DNA of 64,000 nt from Silene conica (taxonomy: Eukaryota > Streptophyta > Magnoliopsida > Caryophyllales > Caryophyllaceae). Position numbers and translations under genes: made by a program. Positions 46,895 through 58,194 of the stretch are shown here, one piece after another. The DNA lies in the NCBI GenBank assembly GCA_029255685.2, contig CM055318.2:13955001-14019000 (forward strand), given 5' to 3'. The notes beneath the pieces were generated by a model that searched no databases, was not told the DNA's origin, and saw only the letters and a list, made by a program, of their open reading frames with translations. Within the stretch, counting starts at the first letter, position 1. Each line of letters begins with the position of its first letter.

Positions 46895-47935
46895 TTTGAC
46901 GGAGTAGATAATTTTATTTTTTTTATCTTTTTACATAAAATTAGATACATTTTTTTACGGAATAAATGTTATTTTTTTTTTACCTTTTTACGTAAACCTA
47001 TATACATTTTTTTGACGGAGTAGATACATTTTTTTTACTTTTTTACGTAAACCTAAATACATTTTTTGACGGAGTAGATACTTTTTTTTTTTTTACTTTT
47101 TTTACATAAACCTAGATACATTTTTTGAAGGAGTAGATACATTTTTTTTATTTTTTTACATAAACCTAGATACTTCCTCCATTTTTATATAATGTACCCA
47201 TTTTATTAAAATACTACACTCATATATTCATCAAATGGGTACATTATATAAAAACGGAGGATAGTACATTTTTTTGAAGTAGTAGATACATTTTTTTTAC
47301 GTAAACCTAGGTACATTTTTTTGACAAAGTAGATGCATTTTTTTTTTACTTTTTTACATAAACCTAGATACATTTTTTGAATGAGTAGATACATTTTTTT
47401 TTTACTTTTTTACATAAACCTAGATACATTTTTTGAAGGAGTAGATACATTTTTTTTACTTTTTTACGTAAACCTAGATACATTTTTTGACGGAGTAGAT
47501 ACATTTTTTTACTTTTTTTACATAAACCTAGATACATTTTTTTTACTTTTTTACATAAACCTAGATACATTTTTTGACGGAGTAGATACATTTTTTTTAC
47601 TTCAACCTAGATACATTTGACGGGGTAGATACATTTTTTTCCTTTTTTATATAAACCTCGATACATTTTTTGAAGAAATAGATACATTTTTTTTACTTTT
47701 TTACATAAACCTAGTTACATTTTTTGACAGAGTAGATACATTTTTTTACTTAAAACCTAGATACATTTTTTGACGGGTAGATACATTTTTTTACTTTTTT
47801 TACATAAAGCTAGATACAATTTTTTTGACGGAGTAGATACATTTTTTTTACTTAAACCTAGATATATTTTTTGACGGAGTAGATAATTTTTTTTTTCTTT
47901 TTTACATAAACCTAGATACATTTTTTATTATGATG
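46895..47935. repeat. Minisatellite of ~50-58 bp units
   Basis: About 17 degenerate units built on TTTACATAAACCTAGATAC and TTTTTTGACGGAGTAGATAC. Open frames here only reflect the repeat (MYLGLCKKVKK-like). A hairpin MITE interrupts it at 47173-47264. Confidence 0.88.
47173..47264. mobile_element. Tiny hairpin MITE (Stowaway-like)
   Basis: Arms TTTTTATATAATGTACCCAT and ATGGGTACATTATATAAAAA are near-perfect inverses around a short loop, with CTTCCTCC and GGAGGATAG at the ends and TA on both sides. Confidence 0.75.
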
Positions 47936-48036
47936 ATTCAATTTTGCAGAACTTAAATTATGTTTTATTCAGGCAACAATTATAATTGCAGTGGAGTACG
48001 ATTATAAGGGGAAGTTGCTCCTATTTATTAATTTTG

Positions 48037-48500
48037 GCCAAAAAAAGAAAAGCCAGAGATTTATTCCTAACAATCTCCAAAAAATGATTACCATTAAAAA
48101 TGGGCAAATCACAATCCCTTAGGCTTCCATCTCCACTTCATAAACCCATTATCATTTATAGGCCTCTCAAACTTCATACAGTTTTGATGTTCTTGGATAC
48201 CACCACAACTACTATTTATATAAGACGGAGCACCCGGATTCAGGATCCATTCACCCAAAAATACATCGCATCTTTTCATTATCGCTGCTGCTGTCGGTTT
48301 TATACAAATTCATAGTAGGAGTGGGTGCTTTTTGAAGCATAGATTCTTGGAGAGCTGAACGGATAGTGTAGCAAATAGTATTAATGGAAGTGTTATTTGC
48401 AGAGCTATTTTTGTGTTGATTCTTGATTTTTGTTAGGTTTTGTTTGAATGTTGTTGCTCCATTTCTATTCCACACTTTAGCTAAACTCAAGATCAAATAA
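48037..48500 (-). pseudogene. TRICHOME BIREFRINGENCE-LIKE (TBL) gene fragment captured in N1
   Basis: Read on the minus strand, one frame gives a hydrophobic N-terminal segment (LQITLPLILFATLSVQL). After an in-frame stop come [32 protein letters not shown] and [10 protein letters not shown], the PMR5N/TBL N-terminal domain. A one-base shift then gives [18 protein letters not shown] and SLAF, where homology ends at about 48040. Functional TBL proteins are Golgi O-acetyltransferases of cell-wall polysaccharides; here the catalytic GDS and DxxH parts are absent. It is a broken 5' gene fragment inside a TIR element. Confidence 0.82.
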
Positions 48501-48803
48501 CGTTAACTAAAATAAAAACATAGTCACATGTATGGAGATTTGTAATGCTTTTGAGTTTTGAGCAATAATGGGAGTGAATGAATAATGATTATTTAACAAT
48601 TTAATAATTGGTGTGGTTATAGAATGAAATTTGATGAAAGTAGCAGTTGGTAATTTTTTTTACAGTAGAGAACTTTGATGATGAGCAAGTATGAAGAAAG
48701 TTTAATTGATAACCTTTAATATCAGTCGTTCATTCCTCTTCATCCAAGGGATAAGGGTCGTTCTCACCGTATGCACCGAATAATCGTTCTCACCGGATCT
48801 TGC

Positions 48804-48855
<52 letters not shown>
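48804..48855. repeat. (TC)n(TA)n microsatellite
   Basis: A CT run passing directly into a TA run, joining N1 to M5. The same composite follows the right end of element P1. Confidence 0.93.
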
Positions 48856-48858
<3 letters not shown>

Positions 48859-49425
48859 CCGGTGAGAACCACTACTATAATGAGAACTATGAGAACCTTC
48901 ACTAAATCTCCACCTAATCTCGTTTCGAAAGTTTTGATGGATCATTTACCATTAGTTTAGTTTATTCACACACATTCTTTAGTATCATTAAACAAAATTT
49001 ATTGATTTTATTAACAAAATATATACTTAATGTACAAAAATACAATTAGGTATACTAAAATGGCTATAGATGCATGAAAAACCCTACTACGTGCATGAAA
49101 ATTTTTACATGCATGAAAATTTTTACATGCATGAAAATGATTACTAGGTGCATGAAATAACCTGTTCTAGATGCATGAAAAAGAGGTATAGGTGCATGAC
49201 AAATGTTAGATACATAAAAAACAGTAGTACGTGCATGAAAATTAATAAAATGTATCTCGCCTCGATTTCCGACACTAGTATATTTTTTCTCGACTAAGAA
49301 ATATGTTTTCTAGTCATAAAATTCTATGCCGAATCCAAATATGTCATTAATTTTTTTTAAAAAAGACCGTAACGTAGAGTTCTCATGGTTCTCATTATAT
49401 TGGTGGTTCTCATAGGATCCTAATT
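48856..49425. mobile_element. (TA)n-flanked TIR element M5
   Basis: Same family and orientation as M1 and M2: GATCCGGTGAGAACCAC at the left, GGTGGTTCTCATAGGATCC at the right, with YGCATGAAA motifs inside. Its right flanking TA run is the insertion site of the CACTA element. Confidence 0.75.
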
Positions 49426-49454
49426 CTATATATATCACTACAAAAAAAACACGG

Positions 49455-50000
49455 TGTACTGACCGAATTTCTGACGGAATATACAGTCCGTCAGATGTCT
49501 CGGTGTACTGACAAAGTTCTGACGGAATATCCGTCAGAAATGATTTATGACGGATAACACGTCACAAATCCGTTAAAATAGGAGACCGCGAAAAAAAATT
49601 GGAAAGCCGCGAAATTTTGGTTACATTTTCTGACGGATAATGCGTCAGTAATTAATAATGACGGATTTCCGGTCAGAAAAAAGACTGACAAAAGGCTGCA
49701 AGTTCTGGAAAAGTAGAAATAGATTCTGACGGATAATCGGTCACTAAATATTCCTGACGCCCTATCCGTCAGAAAAGACCACGTACGCAATTATTGACGG
49801 CTTATCCGTCACTAACTATCCCTATTCCTGACGGATTATCCGTCAGGATTTTTTTCAACTGTTTCCAATACCCACGTCTGCATTCAATTTTCTTTTTATT
49901 TCTCACTTAAAATAAATCCTCTTTCCTGACGGATTATCCGTCACTAACTAATAATTCCCTATTCCTGACGGATTATCCGTCAGGATTTTTTTTAAAAACT
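49455..50000. repeat. Left subterminal repeats of the CACTA element
   Basis: Many copies of a 17-bp palindrome TGACGGATTATCCGTCA and half-site variants such as CTGACGGATAATGCGTCAG. In En/Spm such subterminal motifs are TnpA binding sites; the analogy is inferred. Confidence 0.85.
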
Positions 50001-51155
50001 TTCAGAAACCCTCACGCGTTCATTCTGCCTTCTTTTTTTTTTACCCCAAAACATATCGAACCCCATAATTTCCTCCCTAAATCCGATTTCTACCCCACCA
50101 ATCTTACCACCGTGTCAACCACCACCACACTACTAACTCCACCTTGATAATAGGTAATGTATTTTTGTTTTTTTCATTAATTTCCAGTTTTATTTTCGTT
50201 TTATTTCAATTCATAATTGATTTGTTTGTACATTGTAGTGTGACAACCACCACCACCGTGACAACCACCACCACCGTGACAACCACGCGCCAACACTACT
50301 TTGCAAAATTAATTAGGTAATTGTTTATGTTTATTACTTAATTATTTATTTAAGAATGAATTAGTTTAGAAAGTAGTTAGTGTAACTTATTTAGGTTAAT
50401 AGATAATTAGTTAGAAATTTTGATCTAGGATAATGCCAATTAGATAGAAAAAATGACCTAGGATAGTAGCCGGTTAGATAGAAAAATTGATTTAGGATAG
50501 TTGCTAATAATTTGTTGTTGTTAGTGTTGTTACTTCTTAATTGTTGTTGTTGTTGATAGTTATTAGTTGTTAATTTTGAATTATTATTTGTTAATTGTTG
50601 TTGTTGATAATTGTTAATTTTTAGTTATTAATTGTAGATAATTGTTAATTGTTGTTAATTGTTGTTAATTGTTAGTTATTGATAATTCTGAATTGTTAAA
50701 TATTGACCTAGTACCCGTTCAAAAATTACTTATTAGGAGTAATTTTTGAATAGTCCCCATTTTGGGACTGTCTTTGTACGTTTCAAGTCATTTAGGTAGC
50801 AAACAGATACTTGTTATTTTTTTAATGAGGGTACAAATTCGGTGACGATTCCTTTAATATTCTCTGAATACATATATGGACTAATAATATAATCCATATT
50901 TTGTATTTGGAGAATAAAGGGGAATTGCTTCCGAATTTTTTCCCCATTAATAAATAACAAGTGCGTGTTTGCTAATGACTTGAAATGTACATTGATGGGT
51001 TTAGGTTGGAGTGATAAGGACCTAATTCAAAGACTATTTGATTTTTTGACAATAATTATATATTCATTGATGATATTGTTTTTTTGTGTATTATATGTGA
51101 TAGTTAATTAATAATTGTCAATTGATTGATTATTTGAATGTAGATACATAATAAG
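50001..51155. other. CACTA 5' non-coding region
   Basis: Contains short ACCACCACCGTGACA repeats (50240-50285), a TTGTTGTTAATTG-rich stretch (50500-50700) and AT-rich DNA. Probably leader/intron of the transposase transcript. No coding signal. Confidence 0.5.
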
Positions 51156-53912
51156 ATGAAAAGATTAGAACGACAGTGGATGTATGAAAGATTAGATGAG
51201 AAAAAGAAACCTAAGCTTGAATTTGCAAATGGGGTAAAAGAGTTTCTTGAATTCGCTGCACAAAGTAGTGTGTATAAGAATTTAGGTGAAATGAGGTGTC
51301 CCTGTAAGAAATGTAATAACAGAGCTTTTAAAAGGATTAAGGATGTTCAACTGCATCTTTGGTCGAATGGTTTTGCCCCATGTTATTATGTTTGGACGTA
51401 TCATGGTGAGGAAATGCCAACCGGAGAAAGTAGCAGTAGTACTGTAGTTAGTGATAATCCTTATAGGGAGCTCGTGGAAAATGCATTACGTGATAATATT
51501 GAACAAATAATGGAGGATCGACTCAATCCTGATGACCTTAGTGATGAGGAAGTGCGTCATGAAACCCCAAATCCTCAAGTTTCTTCCTTCTATAAATTGT
51601 TAGAAAAAGCCGAACAACCAGTGTATGAGGGAAGCAAAATAAGTTTATTGCAAGCCGCTGCTAGGTTGATAGCACTCAAATGTGAGAACAACTTATCCCT
51701 TCGATGCACGAATGGGTTTATGTCGTTTGTTGGTGACATGATTCCAACAAAAAAATGACATGTTACGCAATTTCAATGAGGTTAAGAGTGTTCTTAAGGG
51801 ACTACAACTACCACATGAGAAGATCGATGCATGTCCTACTGGATGTATGCTTTTTTGGGAGGAAAATGTCAATCTCGAGCAATGTACAAAGTGTAATGCA
51901 TTTCGGTACAAAGGTAACAATAATTCAAGTAATGGGAGGCGAATTCCGAATAACCCCTTAATTTATTTCCCGCTTGCACCAAGGTTACAACGATTATATG
52001 CAACCAAGAGCATAGCAGGTGAGATGAGTTGGCACCATAGAAATTCACGATTAAGAGAAAAAGGGACAATGGCACATCCAAGTGATGGAGAAGCGTGGAA
52101 ACATTTTGAGTCGGTTGTTTTAAACGCCGCGGAGAAAAAAGCTGTATGTGAGTGGGTTGCCAAATTGAAATTCCCGGATGGTTATGCTTCGGATTTGAGT
52201 CGGTGTGTTGATCATAAAAGTATGGTGTTGCATTCCATGAAAAGTCATGATTGCCATGTCTTTATGCAACGGTTACTTCCTGTTGCCTTAAAACATTTGC
52301 TCCCGACGGGTCCTTGGAATGCAATAACTGAGTTAAGTCAATTTTTTAGAGACTTGTGTACCTCTACGATTAAGGTTGATTCTATGGAACGTCTATCAAA
52401 CATTGCAGAGATAATATGCAAGTTAGAGAAGATATTTCCTCCGTCTTTCTTCAATTCCATGGAGCATCTACCTGTGCATTTGCCTTATGAGGCGAAGGTT
52501 GGAGGACCAGTTCAATATCGATGGATGTATCCATTTGAGAGATTTCTTAATCATATAAAAAAAAAGATTGGCAATAAAGCTCGGGTGGAGGGTTCCATAT
52601 GCAACGCTTATTTATTAGAGGAAATTTCGAATTTTTGTTCGATGTATTTCGAAAATCACATTGATACAAAAGCGAAAGACTTAGACATTGGTGTGAATTT
52701 CGATGACCAGCTCACTTCAAAATTACCTGAGTTATTCAATGATGACATGGGAACTACAACCGGGAAATGTAAAGAGAGGTACTTGAACGAGAAAGAGTAT
52801 GAAGACGCTCATTTTTATGTGCTAAGGAACTGTGGAAACTTTTTGGAGTCCTATGAAAAGTAAGTTAATCATTATTTTGTCACTTCTACATACATTATTT
52901 TAATAATTACATTAAGGTATAATTTTAGTTAATAGTTAATTATTATATATGTTTTACATATAGGGAGTTTGAGGAATATATCAAATTATCATTTCCTGAT
53001 GTTACTTCTTCTGAAGATGTTTGGACGAAACATGAGAAACGTTTTCCGAAATGGTTACGAAATGAAGTAAGTAATACATTTTCTTTTAAAATAAGCAACC
53101 AATTTGAAAGAATCTATAATTAAACATCTTAATTAACATATATATTGTTTTATTGGTAGGCTAATAGATGGAAGGATCCTTTAGTATTAGGTCTATCATT
53201 AGGTCCTTGTACCATGGTGAAGACATGGAGACGATATTCTATCAACGGTTATAAATTTCGAGCTTTTAAGGAGGGAGTTGATGTTTCCAAAGCTACCATA
53301 AGCAATGGGGTTTGTGTGAATTCTACAGATGGGTTGGATTATTATGGAACTCTAAATGAAGTAGTTGAACTTGCCTATTATACCGAGCACAAGGTTTATA
53401 AAGTGATATTGTTTAAATGTGATTGGTTTGATAACTCCCCACAAGGACTTAGTATCCATAAGATATATGGACTTGTAGATGTGAATGAGAAAAGAAAACT
53501 CAAAGGACATAACCCATTTGTGGCAGCTTTTCAAGTCGATCAAGTTTGTTATGCTAGCTATCCAACCACTAAGAAAGGTGATCAATGGTCTGCGGTTTTT
53601 AAAATCAAGGCACGATCACATGTTGATGCTCCTATTGACGAAATTGAATTCCAAGAAGATGTGGTTCTCAATGATCATTCAATTTCATCAATTTTGGTAG
53701 AAGAGACAGATACTGAAGATGAGTATCAAGTGGTTGCAGATGAAATAGGTGAAATAGGTGAAGATGAATATGACGGGAATGTCGCGGAAGAAGAGGATAG
53801 AGATTTAGTTCAAAACACCACAATTGAGATAAATGAGGAGGAAGAAGAAGAAGTCGGAATTCTATTTTCGGATGATGAAACTTTTTTAATTTCTAGTGAT
53901 AGTGATAGTTAG
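51156..53912 (+). pseudogene. TNP2-like CACTA transposase, catalytic core deleted and frameshifted
   Basis: Exons 51156-52859, 52964-53066 and 53160-53912. Order: Transpos_assoc zinc-binding domain (RCPCKKCNNRAFK, DVQLHLWSNGF); start of the TNP2/Transposase_21 domain (KIDACPTGCMLFWEENV, EQCTKCNAFRY, IPNNPLIYFPLAPRLQRLY); DUF4218 (MKSHDCHVFMQRLLPVALK, FPPSFFNSMEHLPVHLP, RWMYPFERFLNH); DUF4216 (VILFKCDWFD, HNPFVAAFQVDQVCYASYP); and an acidic tail. The DDE catalytic part of TNP2, normally several hundred residues after DGEAWKHF, is missing: the frame passes straight to ESVVLNAAEKKAVCEW. A run of seven A at 51749-51755 breaks the frame between the first and second domains. It cannot be an active transposase as read. 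Confidence 0.88.
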
Positions 53913-54102
53913 GGGTGATAGGGAGTACTTGTAATTGTTTATTTATCTTTTGAGCATACATTTGTAAGACATGTTTTATTTATCCTTTGGTTATACATTC
54001 ATAAGAAATGTATGAAAACTTTGTTTTATTTTTCATGGGTTAACATTTATTATTGCTAGTGTTATGTTTATTTGTATTGTTAGCTTTATTTGAAGCAGGT
54101 AA

Positions 54103-55602
54103 ATGTCGAGATTTATACGAAAGATATTGGGGAGTGGATCAGGTAGGCGTTCTCAAAATGAGAACGAAGAAGTGGAGGAGAATGATGATGACCTTCATTT
54201 GACCGGTGACAATGTGCCCCACCGAAATCCACCGATTATACTCACTTCTGATCCTTCGGTAGTTAACGGTTGTTGGTAAGTATTTTTTTTTATCCTCCAT
54301 TAATGAAAAATATATCCTTCAAATTTATAATATTCATATTTATATATATGTGTTTGTTTTTAATCAGGTGGAATGACAAGATTGTAAAGAGATACGTGGT
54401 TGCCTCGTTCACTCAAAATCTTACCGATGAGTACTTCACCAACTGGACTGAAGCGAGTTATGCGCAACGAGAAAAGATGTGGATCTACTTTAAGGTAATG
54501 TAAAAATAAACAAGCCACATTAGTTTTTAAAATTAAACTAATATTTTCTATTTCTAATAACATTTTATTTTATGGCAGACTCATGTGAGGTCCATTGATT
54601 CTCGGTATGACCCTTTTCCTGAGTGGAAGAGGAGGGTCACGAGATTGATTACTCACATGGTGAATGGTGTCAAATACGGAAAGAAGAAGTCGGATTGGGT
54701 GCCCGATAGTTGGAAGGAGAAGTTGGACGCAAGGTACGAGAACAATCCTGAATTTAAAAAAAAATCAGACATAAACAAGGCAAATAGAAGGTCTGGTGCT
54801 AAGGACGGGAAAGCGTTGGGCACCCACACTCTAGGCCGCAAGAGTTGCTCTGATATTTTCAAAGAAATGGCAAGTATTTCATAAATTTTTAAAATATTAA
54901 ATTTGGTTAATTAATATTCTATTGTCGGATATAATTAACATATAAGTTTTCTTTGCTTTTTAAAGGGCGAGTCGGCTACACCGTACAAGGTGTTTGAGAA
55001 GACGAAGAAAAACAAGAAGGGGGAGTGGATTAACCCTAGAGCTGCTCGGACAGACGTAAGTATTTCTAATCGAGCAACTTATTGTATATTTTTCATATTA
55101 AAATGATAATTTTACAATATATTTTATTTATTTTTTATTTAATAATTTCTCTTTTTTTCAGGCTGCTTACAAAGAACTTTTGGGTCAACCAACGCCAACC
55201 GGAGAGCCTCGGGATGAGATTCAGACCTACCACGAAGCTGTTGGAGGATTTGACAAGAAAGGAGGTTTTTTTGGGATCGGTCCATTGGGTGAAGAGGTAT
55301 GGTATGAGAATCCTAGGGACAAAAGAGGAGATCGTCGATCTTGTTCTTATCGACCAAGCATGTTTAGTCAAATGCAAACTGAGAATATGCGTCTTAAAGA
55401 ACAAGTTGAAAGCACTCAAGCATCTCAAAAACAAATTCAAGAGGAAATGGCGGAAATGAAAAAAGCTTGGAGTGATATGCAGGCTTTCTTTTCCACTCAG
55501 TCATGCTCAAGTATGCCAAATTATCACCGACGTGATGACTTCTCGGACGACCCTCATGGCTTTGGATGCAATAACATGTCAGTTGATCCTCCAACCACTT
55601 AG
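54103..55602 (+). CDS. Transposase_24 (TnpA-like/Ptta) protein of the CACTA element
   Basis: Five exons 54103-54275, 54368-54494, 54579-54869, 54966-55055 and 55162-55602 keep one frame of 373 aa. The third intron starts GCAAGT, so a GC-AG intron is proposed; reading through gives a stop after seven residues. Motifs: an acidic N-terminus (EEVEENDDD), RYVVASFTQNLTDEYFTNW, KMWIYFKTHVRSIDSRYDP, KKKSDINKANRRSGAKD, GTHTLGRKSCSDIFKEM, PTGEPRDEIQTYHEAVGG, then a coiled-coil tail (MQTENMRLKEQVESTQASQK). This matches PF03004, the plant En/Spm-type second protein, thought to bind subterminal repeats. The frame has no lesion, unlike the transposase gene upstream. Confidence 0.85.
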
Positions 55603-55894
55603 CATAGTTTAGTCAAATGCAAACTGAGATTATGACTTATTAACTTTAGAACATATTTTATGTTAGTGTATGAATTATGAAGACTATTTTATGTAATTCA
55701 ATTTCTTACCCATGTTTTTTCTTTGTTGTTGGTTAATTGTGTTGGTTCCCGCTTAGCGGTCGACTTGGAAATATAAATCTCCGTTTGGCGGATGATGAAT
55801 GTTTTGCAGGATTTAGTGATTTTGAGGTTGTAAATATGAACAATGCTATCGCATTGGGCTGGACAGCAAGCAGCTGTTTCCTGCCTATACTGCT

Positions 55895-56340
55895 TTAAAT
55901 TCTGACGGATAACCCGTCAAAAAAAGTCAAAAATTGACTAAATTCCCGACGGATAATCTGTCACAAAAGTCAACAGTTGACCAAATTCCCGACGGATAAT
56001 CCGTCACAAAAGTCAACAGTTGACAAAATTTCCGACGGATTATCCGTCAGAAATTGAGTCAAATATTGACTTTTTGGACAAAATTCCTGACGGATTATCC
56101 GTCACAAATTACCAAGTACTGACGGATTATCCGTCACTAAAAGTCAAAAAAAATTTGACAGTGGAATTTTTTCTACTACGGATAGACCGTCAGAAGTCCG
56201 TCACAATTATTTTTGCTGACGGATAATTCGTCACAAACTTGATTTTCGTGACGAATATTTGGGACGGAAATTTCTGACGGATAATCCGTCAGAAACGCGA
56301 AATTCCTGACGGATTTCCACTTTTCTGACGGATTTTTTCG
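55895..56340. repeat. Right subterminal repeats of the CACTA element
   Basis: About ten copies of (C/T)GACGGATWATCCGTCA and half-sites at roughly 30-50 bp spacing, in both orientations because the motif is palindromic. Confidence 0.88.
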
Positions 56341-56365
56341 GTCAGAACACCGCGTTTTTTTTGTA

Positions 56366-56468
<103 letters not shown>

Positions 56469-57104
56469 CATATGAGTTGGGGTATATTTGGTGAGTTACA
56501 CCTTTGAATCTGGACCATCCATTTTAAGTTAAGATTAGTGGCTGAGATTAAATCTCACAATTAATATATAAACCCCAAATTTCACCTCTCACTTCTTTTT
56601 TCCCCTCTTTTCAACTCCTCAACTGAAAACACTGTAAAACCTCCATAATTTTACCGGAAAACCTTTCATCTTCTCCAGTAAAACCTCCATCATTTTGCTC
56701 ATATTTTCTTCGTCGATTTGTTCGCTCATTTTCGTCGCTAATCCGTTCATATTCAGGTAATTTTTCGCATTCTTTCTGCAGTAAAACTTTTGATTTCGTT
56801 TTTCTTATATTTTCGTTATTTTATAGGTTTTTTAAGTTGATTTTTGTTGTGTTTTCTGTTGTTATTCTTCAATTTTGCGCAGTGTTTTTCATTATGTAGT
56901 TCAATTAGAGTATTTGTGTACTTTTTTCTCGTTTTAGCATAATTTTAGGGTTTCTTTTCATCTTCTTCTTTGATTTTCGTCAATTTTTTAAAAATATTCG
57001 TTTATGTAGTTTGGTTTTACTTAAAACTGGTGTGTAATTCAATTAGTCACTTTGCATTTTGTTTCCAGTTAAAATTAGGGTTTCTTAATTGTATTTTCCA
57101 GTTT

Positions 57105-57590
57105 TTTATTTGCTTTTCAGACAATTATTGTAATCGTCTCAGACTGTTATTGTAATTGTCTACGACTGTTATTGTATTCGTCTAAGACTGTGTATTGTAT
57201 TCCCTTTTTTATAATCGTATCAGACAGTTATTGTAACCGTCTCAGACTGTTATTGTAATCGTCTATAACTGTTATTGTATTCGTGTGAGACTGTTATTGT
57301 AATTTTCTAAGACTGTTATTGTATTCGTCTAAGACTGTTATTGTATTCCCTTTTTTACTATGACTTACAATAACAGTTATTATGAATACAATAACAGCTA
57401 TTTTAATGGTTTGTACACAGTTATTTTAATGTGTTTAGACAGTTATTTTAATGGTTTGTACACAGTTATTTATAATGTGTTTAGACACTTCATTTAAACA
57501 CAGTTATTGTATTATATAAGTTGTGTTATTGTATTATAAAACTCAGTTATTGTATGCAGTAGTGACTTCATGGGAGTGTTGTTGTATTTT
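57105..57590. repeat. TGTTATTGTA array, block 1
   Basis: Units of about 22 bp such as GTCTAAGACTGTTATTGTAT, then a more degenerate part with AGTTATTTTAATG. Confidence 0.85.
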
Positions 57591-57633
57591 ATGCTTCAAT
57601 TTGTGTTTATTTAGCTCGTATGGTTCTTTGCAG

Positions 57634-58118
57634 TGCTTCGAAGATTAAAGTCAGTTGCCGCCCTAATGTTCTAGTCAACCTTTTGCAAAAACTTGGGCCA
57701 AACCAGAAAAAGTCAGTTGTTGAGTTGGGGTTTGGTGCTTTACTTGATTTTAAAAGAAGGGATTTCCATTAACTCATTTCAATTTGTTAATGTTGACTTT
57801 GAATGGAAAACAAAAGTTATGAATGATCACGAATCAGGATTCTTTACCATGTTTCACATGCTCACATATGAAGGGAAGCATGACAAGGGGTTGGTATCAA
57901 TTAAGAAGAAAACGGAGAGGACTGCTCTATGGATTGAGATGATGTGTGTTCTGTTGATGTCAGATGCCAATGAGACAAAAGCGTCTCTTTTGGAAGAAGT
58001 GGTCAATTTCAGGAAAGAGATACTGAAAATAGAGAAGAATCTTTTAAACAATAGGAGAGGTTGTATGAAAAGGTATAAAAGTGTAGCTTTAAGAGGTTTT
58101 CCTCGACCAAAAAAATGA
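57634..58118 (+). pseudogene. Ulp1-protease-like transposon protein fragments
   Basis: After an AG acceptor at 57632-57633 the frame reads SKIKVSCRPNVLVNLLQKLG and KKSVVELGFGALLDFKRRDF, similar to the N-terminal 'GFG.LL' region of plant transposon proteins that carry Ulp1-like C-termini. A stop and frameshift at about 57772 lead into TKVMNDHESGFFTMFHMLTY, matching the end of the Ulp1 domain around the catalytic Cys. Here the usual DCG is ESG, so the nucleophile is lacking. The middle of the protein is missing. The last frame ends FPRPKK* at 58118. The family assignment rests on motif memory, not a search. Confidence 0.55.
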
Positions 58119-58194
58119 GCTCTTTTTAAATGTTGGAAATTTAAATGTTGTGGGAAAGGATTGTGTTTTTGTAAAGCGTAGAAAGTGCTATTTT

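Larger units (their letters stand above)
46776..48803. mobile_element. (TA)n-flanked TIR element N1 with a captured gene fragment
   Basis: Terminal inverted repeats of about 42 bp: GGATCGGGTGAGAACGATTA (left) against the complement of the right end AGATCCGGTGAGAACGATTA, both continuing CGGTGCATACGGTGAGAACG. The left half is a large minisatellite; the right half holds a TBL-like gene fragment. (TA)n lies on both sides and a (TC)n run follows the right end. No transposase. Confidence 0.78.

Noticed and set aside
47206-47620. Lys/Leu/Tyr or Phe/Asp-rich repeat proteins
   Set aside because: Both strands give repetitive frames from the same minisatellite; no start context or splice support.
53352-53585. 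Minus-strand frames opposite the DUF4216 exon
   Set aside because: Antisense shadows of a clearly recognised plus-strand coding exon.
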